A stretch of DNA of 7,798 bases from Chitinispirillaceae bacterium (GTDB taxonomy: Bacteria; Fibrobacterota; Chitinivibrionia; Chitinivibrionales; Chitinispirillaceae): positions 1 to 7,798 of the forward strand of contig JAFGOU010000290.1 of the NCBI GenBank assembly GCA_016926315.1. The letters run 5' to 3'. The notes under the pieces are model-generated. The model saw only the letters and a list, made by a program, of their open reading frames with translations. It was not told the origin of the DNA and did not search any database. Below are positions 1 through 4,940 of this stretch, piece by piece. Made by a program: the position numbers and the translations under genes. Position 1 is the first letter of the stretch. Every line of letters starts with the position of its first letter.

Positions 1-1005
1 ATCGGCACCAACCCTTTGCGCTACGCCTGGTATAAAAACAGCGTTACGGCAGGGAACCTGATTGCCGGTGCGACCTCCTCGACGTTTACGCGGTCGAACG
101 CGCAAGTCGCCGACAGCGGCAACTACTACGTGGTGGTGTCGAACGAGTATGGGGGCGAGACAAGCAACGCGGCCCGGCTGATAGTAAACGCCGGCAATCT
201 GCCCTCGATCACGACCCACCCGTCGGCGGTTTCGGTGTATCAGACACAGCCGGCTACCTTTACCGTAGTGGCGTCGGGCATGGGAACGCTCAGGTATCAG
301 TGGTACAAAGTGGTGAACAGCCAGAACACGGCGATAACCGTTGCGGCAACCGGTCTGACCACGGTATCCATGCGGATAACCGCTACGGTATTCTCCGACA
401 GCGGGCTCTACCGCTGCGTGGTGACCAATGACTACGGCAGCGTCACCAGCAATACTGCCCGCCTGACCGTGTTGAGCGGCGAGCCGACGATAACGACCCA
501 TCCCGCGCCAGTGACCGTGTATGCGACCCAGCGGGCGGTCATGCGGGTGGTGGCCTCGGGCGTGGGGACGCGGAGCTACCAGTGGTACAAGGTGGTGAAC
601 AGCCAGAACTCGCTGCTTTCGGGCAGAACCCTCGATTCCATTGTCTGGGCGCAGACCGAATTTTCCGACAGCGGGCTCTACCGCTGCATCGTTACCAACG
701 CCTATGGCAGCGCATCGAGCAACACGGCACAGCTTACCGTAAACAACGGCCGGCCGGTGATAACGGTAGATCCGAGGGACACCGCGGTGCTGCAGGGTAC
801 GGCGTGGAACATGTCGGTTACCGCAACCACACCATCAGGCACCTCGCTTACCTATGCCTGGTACAAGAGCGGCGTTGCGACCATACAGGGCAACGCCCGG
901 ATATTATCGAAATCCGCGGCGCTGTTGACCGACGCAGGGGGCTACTACTGCATTGTCAGCAACGTATACGGCCCGTGCACCACCCGGACCGCAACCCTGA
1001 CGGTC
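1..1005 (+). repeat. Four tandem Ig-like domains (first partial)
   Basis: Each unit carries a tryptophan in strand C (YAWYK, YQWYK, YQWYK, YAWYK) and ends with a (D)S/AG-x-Y motif, then V-x-N-x-Y-G and a final L-x-V strand. These are hallmarks of I-set/Ig_3-type domains. The repeat spacing is 90-94 codons. The canonical B-strand cysteine is absent in all of them. Domains 2 and 3 have only the F-strand cysteine (LYRC). Domain 1 has none in the visible part. Domain 4 has YYC plus a second cysteine in YGPC. The usual intradomain disulfide therefore cannot form in domains 2 and 3. Such repeats typically act as spacer or adhesion modules in bacterial surface proteins. Confidence 0.88.
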
Positions 1006-4000
1006 GGCGAAAACAAGACGGTAAACAACCCGGTCATGCTGTCGGGCAGCCGGAGCAGCGATACCCGGGTGGCGCTGCGGGTGAACCGGCTTACCGGCCT
1101 CATTGAGAGCACTCCCGATCAGTTTTTTACCTGGGCGCCTGACACGGTGCTCATCTGGTACTCGACCACCTGGCCGACAACGATCAACCTCCAGACGGTC
1201 AACGTGAAGATAGGCATGGACCGGATCCGTCAGAACGGGGGGGATTTTTTCGATACGCTGCTGACCGTTCCGCGGCTGGCGAACTGCGGGAACTACTATT
1301 TCATGGGTACGGTAAAGTGGCGGAGCACTGCCCAGCCGCCGGCCCAGCCGTCCATTCCGGTGTTTGGAGGCACCACCACCGGCGCAGCGGTCTGGATGTG
1401 CGACACGACAACCCTCGTCAACCCGCTGACCATGTCGTTTGGCTATACGCCGCCCGACGATTCGGTGGTGGTGCGGGTAACCGGGATCACGAATACGCAG
1501 ATACGGTGGGATCTGATTTCCGCCATGGTGCTGCGGTACCAGGTAGGAGGAACCGGGAGCTGGAGCGAGGTGTCGGTGCCGTCGGCGGAGATCACCACGA
1601 CCGAACCGGTGCATGCGATAACGGTACAGAACGCGCGATTTGCGGGCGACGTGGCGACCGTAGCCTGGCAGTTGTTGTTCCGCGGAGTCAACAATAACAA
1701 GAGCGATACGGTCAGGAACAGCTCCGTGATCGGGGCGTCACGCCCTGAAAACACCCTGTCGCTGAGCACGACCGAAATAGGCGCGACAACTGTCGGACTG
1801 GCATGGGAAAACACGGGAGAGCCGTACGACAGTTTTCATGTCTGGTATGCGACCATTCCGATCCCCGACAGTGCCGTTTCGCCGGACATTTTTACGTTGA
1901 TGCCCGTGTCGGCAACCGAAAACACGGTGATGATACGGGGTCTCAAGGAAGAGACGACCTACCATTTCGGCATACAAGGTTCCCGGGTGCGAAAATGGTC
2001 GAATATAACGCCCGAGGCTCGGGCCCAGGCGCAGACGCTGAAAGACACCTCACAGGCGATACGGAATACGCTGAAGCTCAGGGGGATTGTCTACGATACG
2101 CTTACCAACATGTTGAATCTGACCTGGTATATCGATACGGTTGGTTTTCAACACGCGGTCGGCATCACCTGGCTGCCGCACGATGAGAACGATCCGCCGC
2201 CTCTCCCGACCGATTTTCTCGAGCCGAGCACCTCGCCTCAGATAGGCAGGATCGTTTACAACGATGCCGATGAACTGCGCAGGGAGGTGACCTGTTCGAT
2301 TGACCTGGCGGGCGCATTGCCGCCGCTCGAGTATGCGAAGGGGTACTATTTCGGTCTGAGGGTGAGCAGGGTTGGCGAGAAATGGTCCCTGCCGACCGAC
2401 TCGTCGATGGGTTATTACCTGATACCTCAGCCGAAGGTGGTTCCGGTGGTGATCTTCCGGAACACCGATGTGGTGTCCGCATTTTCGGGTACGGTGGTGC
2501 TGAGGAAGGTGGACAACATAGAGGTACCGGTGAACCTTCGTCTGGTGGAGGGCCTCTCTCCCGCGGCAAACGGACTCGTGCAGGTGAGCCCTGTCGCCTT
2601 CAGCCTGGAGACGGCCAGCGACTTGCGGTACCGTTTGCTGGTGGGTCTTGAATACAACAGCGCCTGGATTCCTCAGGGCGCCTCGCTGGCCGATGTGCGC
2701 ATGTATCACTACGATGGCTCGCGCGATATCTGGCTTTTGGATACGGCGGCGCTGATAGCCGATACGGTGCGACCGGTACTCTACGTGCAGACGCTGTTGT
2801 CGAACTGCAAGTACCCGTTTCTTCTTGCGGTGGATATCGTACCGCCCGTTATCACGGTAAAGGGAGACACGGCAAGCGCGATATCGTGGGGTGATTCGAT
2901 CCCCATGACGCTGCTGGTGGAGGACAATATCGCCAATCCGGCCGTGTCGCTGCATGCGGGAAGGGGGGACGATGCGCCGCGGATGCACGATACGCTCAAG
3001 GGACTCGATAAGGTGACCGATGTCGAGATGCCATGGCTGATCCCCTCCGGCGAGGTCCAGGGCGAGTGCGGTATCCGCGCGTATTTTATGGTGAATGACG
3101 GCAGGTTTTCACCGTCGGTCAATGTGTCGCGCGACGTGAGATTAACAAAATCGGACGACGTAAAGCCGGAGATAGAGCAGTGGGTGCCCCTTGGCGCGAC
3201 CGTCGTTCTCGCGGCGACGGGAGTGAAACAGGCGCTTGACGAGTACGGCGATGCGGCAACGTGGAAGTACGACATTTTCAACCTGCGGCTGTTCCGGTTC
3301 ATCGGGAAAGGGTGGCAGGAATACAGCGAGGCGCGCGAGAACCAGTTTGCGTTTATCCCCGGCCGGGTGATCTGGCTGAAGACGCGGATGGATAACGCGA
3401 TCGATTTCGGCGACGGACGGAGCGTATCGCTGAAACAGCCGTATTCAATCGTGCTGCCGGGCAAGAGCTGGACCGATTTCTGCCTGCCGTACCGTTTTAA
3501 CATCCGGGTCGGCGACCTGTTACGGGTGAATGATTCGTCGGTCACCGCGGCGCTTCAGTTTTATCAGTGGCGCAAGCCTGACACAAAGGACGGACGGTAC
3601 AGCGCGCGGGAGTTTTATCTGCCGTTGAATTCGATTGGAAAGACTACCGATACCTTTTTCTACCGTCGTGCGCTCGGCGACAAGGCGGCGTATTCGGTAT
3701 GGAACGACCTTTCGACCGAAACGGTGCTCAACATTCCACCGCTCCCGCTGCCGATGTCGGCCGTGCGCAGTGCAAAAATCGCTGCACAGCAGGCCGCGGG
3801 ATGGAGCGTTGCGGTTCGTTCGAGCGTTCGGGACGGGGAGCTGAGCCCGGTGTTCTGCGCGTATGTCGCCGGCGGGAGCGGAACGCTTGCCTACCCGGTG
3901 CCGCCCTCGTGGAGCAAGGTGGGGGTGGGGATTTTCGACCATCAGCGGAAAGAGGTATACGGGAATGTTATCACGCGTGAGATCGCGAACGGAGGGTATT

Positions 4001-4533
4001 CGTACGAACTGGTGTTTGAGAACGGCCTTTCGGAGCGGGCGTCGATTTCCTATACGGTTGAACGGTTGTCGGGAAAGGATGTCGAGATCGCGGTGATCGA
4101 TCCGGCAACCGGTTCGATTGCAGCCGGCGAAAGCGCGCTTACGGTTGACGTCGCCGGGAACAGCAGGGAGTACCGGTTGCTGGCGATCGGAAGTCCGGGT
4201 TATATCGACGGGTATGGCTGGAAGGTTGAGCGCGGTGCGTTCAACCTCTGCCGGATCAGCCCGAACCCGTTCCGTGGCGCGCTTCGTATCGAATATTCGG
4301 TGCCGTACGGCGGTATCGAGTCAATACGGTGCGATCTTATCGACCAGCGCGGCCGCGTGGTCTGGTCGGCACGGTCTGCCGGAAAGGTCCATCCGGGAAG
4401 GAATTCGATTGTCTGGACGCCAGACCGCAAGGTGACGCTCGCCGCAGGGGCGTATTTCGTGAGGCTCGCCGGGTACGACGGCAAGGGAAAAAAGACCGGG
4501 GAAAAATTGGCTAAGGTGCTGTTTTTAAAGTAG
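1..4533 (+). CDS. Large secreted multidomain surface protein (Ig/FN3 repeats, T9SS-type C-terminal domain), 5' partial
   Basis: The frame is open from base 1 and ends at TAG 4531-4533, so 1,510 codons are visible and the true start lies upstream. The first TTG/ATG codons inside the window fall within an Ig domain and are not starts. Domain order by base: four Ig-like domains (1-189 partial, 202-471, 484-741, 754-1005); beta-rich unassigned region (1006-1746); FN3-like (1747-2040); second FN3-like (about 2065-2430); ZU5-like sandwich (about 2434-2838); Ig-like domain starting at PPVITV (about 2842-3150); unclassified module (about 3160-4200); T9SS/FlgD-like domain (4252-4530). The Ig domains show the C-strand W and the D-S-G-x-Y-x-C-x-V-x-N signature. 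No catalytic motif was recognised. The likely role is cell-surface adhesion or glycan binding after Sec export and T9SS-type transit. The reading frame and modular nature are certain, the domain names are by eye, and the role is inferred. Confidence 0.93.
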   Translation: MGTNPLRYAWYKNSVTAGNLIAGATSSTFTRSNAQVADSGNYYVVVSNEYGGETSNAARLIVNAGNLPSITTHPSAVSVYQTQPATFTVVASGMGTLRYQWYKVVNSQNTAITVAATGLTTVSMRITATVFSDSGLYRCVVTNDYGSVTSNTARLTVLSGEPTITTHPAPVTVYATQRAVMRVVASGVGTRSYQWYKVVNSQNSLLSGRTLDSIVWAQTEFSDSGLYRCIVTNAYGSASSNTAQLTVNNGRPVITVDPRDTAVLQGTAWNMSVTATTPSGTSLTYAWYKSGVATIQGNARILSKSAALLTDAGGYYCIVSNVYGPCTTRTATLTVGENKTVNNPVMLSGSRSSDTRVALRVNRLTGLIESTPDQFFTWAPDTVLIWYSTTWPTTINLQTVNVKIGMDRIRQNGGDFFDTLLTVPRLANCGNYYFMGTVKWRSTAQPPAQPSIPVFGGTTTGAAVWMCDTTTLVNPLTMSFGYTPPDDSVVVRVTGITNTQIRWDLISAMVLRYQVGGTGSWSEVSVPSAEITTTEPVHAITVQNARFAGDVATVAWQLLFRGVNNNKSDTVRNSSVIGASRPENTLSLSTTEIGATTVGLAWENTGEPYDSFHVWYATIPIPDSAVSPDIFTLMPVSATENTVMIRGLKEETTYHFGIQGSRVRKWSNITPEARAQAQTLKDTSQAIRNTLKLRGIVYDTLTNMLNLTWYIDTVGFQHAVGITWLPHDENDPPPLPTDFLEPSTSPQIGRIVYNDADELRREVTCSIDLAGALPPLEYAKGYYFGLRVSRVGEKWSLPTDSSMGYYLIPQPKVVPVVIFRNTDVVSAFSGTVVLRKVDNIEVPVNLRLVEGLSPAANGLVQVSPVAFSLETASDLRYRLLVGLEYNSAWIPQGASLADVRMYHYDGSRDIWLLDTAALIADTVRPVLYVQTLLSNCKYPFLLAVDIVPPVITVKGDTASAISWGDSIPMTLLVEDNIANPAVSLHAGRGDDAPRMHDTLKGLDKVTDVEMPWLIPSGEVQGECGIRAYFMVNDGRFSPSVNVSRDVRLTKSDDVKPEIEQWVPLGATVVLAATGVKQALDEYGDAATWKYDIFNLRLFRFIGKGWQEYSEARENQFAFIPGRVIWLKTRMDNAIDFGDGRSVSLKQPYSIVLPGKSWTDFCLPYRFNIRVGDLLRVNDSSVTAALQFYQWRKPDTKDGRYSAREFYLPLNSIGKTTDTFFYRRALGDKAAYSVWNDLSTETVLNIPPLPLPMSAVRSAKIAAQQAAGWSVAVRSSVRDGELSPVFCAYVAGGSGTLAYPVPPSWSKVGVGIFDHQRKEVYGNVITREIANGGYSYELVFENGLSERASISYTVERLSGKDVEIAVIDPATGSIAAGESALTVDVAGNSREYRLLAIGSPGYIDGYGWKVERGAFNLCRISPNPFRGALRIEYSVPYGGIESIRCDLIDQRGRVVWSARSAGKVHPGRNSIVWTPDRKVTLAAGAYFVRLAGYDGKGKKTGEKLAKVLFLK
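1747..2430 (+). other. Two FN3-like domains within the first CDS
   Basis: The first (1747-2040) follows the fibronectin type III plan. It has an early strand ending in VGLAW, then a Y-D-S-F-H-V-W-Y strand, the L-K-E-E-T-T-Y-H-F-G-I turn and strand, and a terminal strand before AQAQTL. The second (about 2065-2430) repeats the plan more loosely, with LNLTWY, then YAKGYYFGLRVSR and WSLPTDSS. FN3 domains in bacterial extracellular proteins are spacer or binding modules. The first is fairly secure; the second is weaker because its central loop is long and proline-rich. Confidence 0.65.
2434..3150 (+). other. ZU5-like beta-sandwich followed by a PP-x-I Ig-like domain
   Basis: The segment 2434-2838 has an NGLVQVSP stretch, a run of hydrophobic strands, then ADVRMYHYDGSRDIW and a closing strand with KYPFLLAVD. 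This resembles the end of ZU5-like domains, where a y-x-y-D-G/W motif precedes an S-x-Y-x-L-A-x-D strand. It is joined at PPVITV (2842) to a module containing WGDSIPMTLLVEDNI and an IPSGEV...AYFMVNDG pattern, as in Ig-like or cadherin-like domains that begin PP-x-I. The assignments rest on pattern resemblance only. Both are likely structural. Confidence 0.4.
3160..4200 (+). other. Unclassified module before the sorting domain
   Basis: About 345 residues that I cannot assign to a named family. Visible marks are a GATVVLAATG strand at the start, then YDIFNLRLFRF, a GRVIWLKTR stretch, ID-F-G-D-G-R-S-V-S, and SWTDFCLPYRFNIRVGDLL. The pattern of a Trp-rich strand, then a W-x-D-F-x-L-P-(Y/F)-x-F stretch resembles the 'GW-x-L-(V/I)-S-(L/I)-P' segments often seen just before C-terminal sorting domains in FCB-group surface proteins. 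The second half (about 3770-4200) has alternating hydrophobic strands such as YSYELVFENGL and REYRLLAIG. A beta-sandwich stalk is likely; function is unknown. Confidence 0.45.
4252..4530 (+). other. T9SS-type C-terminal sorting domain (FlgD-like fold)
   Basis: About 93 residues at the extreme C-terminus. It starts with ISPNPFRG, followed by a strand L-R-I-E-Y-S-V-P, then a strand ending in D-Q-R-G-R-V-V-W, G-R-N-S-I-V-W-T-P, AAGAYFVRL, and a closing K-x-x-K-V-L-F-L-K. This matches the plan of type A T9SS sorting domains (TIGR04183-like) and the FlgD Ig-like fold: PNPF, then D-x-x-G-R-x-V, G-x-N-x-x-W, G-x-Y-x-x-R-L and a terminal lysine-rich strand. Such domains direct proteins already exported by Sec through the outer membrane for surface attachment or release. 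Secretion machinery genes are not in the window, so a working T9SS in this organism is inferred. Confidence 0.8.
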
Positions 4534-4570
4534 TTTCGATCGATACTACCCGGTATTTCTTTTTAAAAGG

Positions 4571-4606
4571 AAAAGGTGGCAGCCTGTTGGCTGCCACCTT
4601 TTTTTT
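4571..4606 (+). terminator. Intrinsic terminator of the first gene
   Basis: A perfect 14-bp inverted repeat (4571-4584 pairing with 4589-4602) encloses a four-base TGTT loop. The right arm runs into eight consecutive T (4599-4606), four of them beyond the stem. The core of the stem is GGTGGCAGCC/GGCTGCCACC. It begins 37 bases after the stop codon of the first CDS. On the minus strand the same stem is followed by a broken T-rich run (TTTTCCTTTT), so weak bidirectional activity is possible. It probably insulates the second gene from read-through. Confidence 0.93.
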
Positions 4607-4638
4607 CGGCAGAGGGAAGGAGACGGGTATCGGGACGC

Positions 4639-4667
4639 TTGCAGAGGTGGGGGAAAAAGGGTAAAAT
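4639..4667 (+). promoter_or_regulatory. Possible sigma-70-type promoter for the second gene
   Basis: TTGCAG (4639-4644) and TAAAAT (4662-4667) are separated by 17 bases. The -10 hexamer matches the housekeeping consensus at five of six positions, while the -35 matches only at TTG. It would give a leader of about 160 bases that includes the palindromic repeat. A rival is the TATACA/TATATAG stretch at 4803-4820, which lacks a good -35 and would leave a very short leader. FCB-group promoters often diverge from the E. coli consensus, so this is a tentative call. Confidence 0.25.
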
Positions 4668-4713
4668 AGTATAGGATTTTATCGATACGGTCTTTCCGGA
4701 AACTAGTGCTTTT

Positions 4714-4772
4714 GTTATTTCGACGAACGTAGCGGCCTGAGTGTATCGAAGGGTCGAAGAATTCGAAATGAC
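4714..4772. repeat. Palindromic intergenic repeat element (putative dispersed repeat)
   Basis: The ends GTTATTTCGA (4714-4723) and TCGAAATGAC (4763-4772) form a 10-bp inverted repeat with one G-T type mismatch. Between them lies CCTGAGTGTATCGAAGGG (4736-4753). That stretch strongly resembles the 'CCTGAGC-x-TGTCGAAGGG' and 'GTCATTTCGACGAACG' phrases I recall from short intergenic repeats in many bacterial genomes. A smaller nested inverted repeat TCGAA-GAA-TTCGA lies at 4754-4766. The element is non-coding and AT/GC-balanced, and it sits midway between terminator and gene start. The inverted ends are seen directly; the dispersed nature is inferred from recollection, since only one copy is in the window. 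Confidence 0.55.
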
Positions 4773-4832
4773 ACTGAAAATCGGGGGTTTTCGGACGGAC
4801 CGTATACAAATGCTATATAGAGCGGTAACTCT

Positions 4833-4940
4833 GTGCGCACCTATCTGAGCGGTTCTCACACCATTTCAAAAAAACGAGCCTGTCTTTTTTTATCTGCGGT
4901 GCTCGCAGGCATATTTTTTGTTTTTTCAGGGTGGGCGGCG
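4833..4940 (+). other. Sec signal peptide of the second protein
   Basis: The translated start is a 36-residue leader. It has a basic cluster KKR at residues 13-15, a hydrophobic core at about 16-33 (ACLFLSAVLAGIFFVFSG), and a small-residue site WAA before Q37. Cleavage after A36 fits the (-3,-1) preference only moderately (W34-A35-A36), so the site may shift by a residue or so. The first repeat unit begins right after it. The encoding DNA is AT-rich with A7 (4868-4874), T7 (4885-4891) and two T6 runs, unlike the GC-rich remainder. Confidence 0.85.

Larger units (their letters stand above)
4534..4832. other. Intergenic region between the two surface-protein genes
   Basis: About 300 bases without a credible gene. 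It contains, in order, an AT-rich spacer, the intrinsic terminator, a possible promoter at 4639-4667, the perfect 10-bp palindrome TTTCCGGAAA at 4693-4702, a 59-bp inverted-end element at 4714-4772, and an AT-rich stretch (TATACAAATGCTATATAG, 4803-4820) just before the second gene. Reverse-strand open frames across it include the terminator and show no start signal or protein-like composition. Confidence 0.75.

Noticed and set aside
298..687. Direct repeats considered as a CRISPR-like or mobile-element signature
   Set aside because: The repeated blocks are codons of homologous Ig domains in frame, without regular spacers or terminal inverted repeats.
904..3545. Long minus-strand open frames (904-1614, 2050-2988, 2781-3545)
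   Set aside because: They lie opposite a clearly coding frame with recognisable domains. Their translations are rich in Arg, His and Pro without domain patterns, as expected for antisense shadows of GC-rich DNA.
3520..4514. Several overlapping frames on both strands near the end of the first gene
   Set aside because: The plus-strand frame carrying the T9SS-like domain explains this DNA. The others have unlikely composition and no start context.
4546..4859. Minus-strand open frames across the intergenic region
   Set aside because: They read through the perfect terminator stem and the palindromic repeat, have no credible start signal, and overlap each other in different frames.
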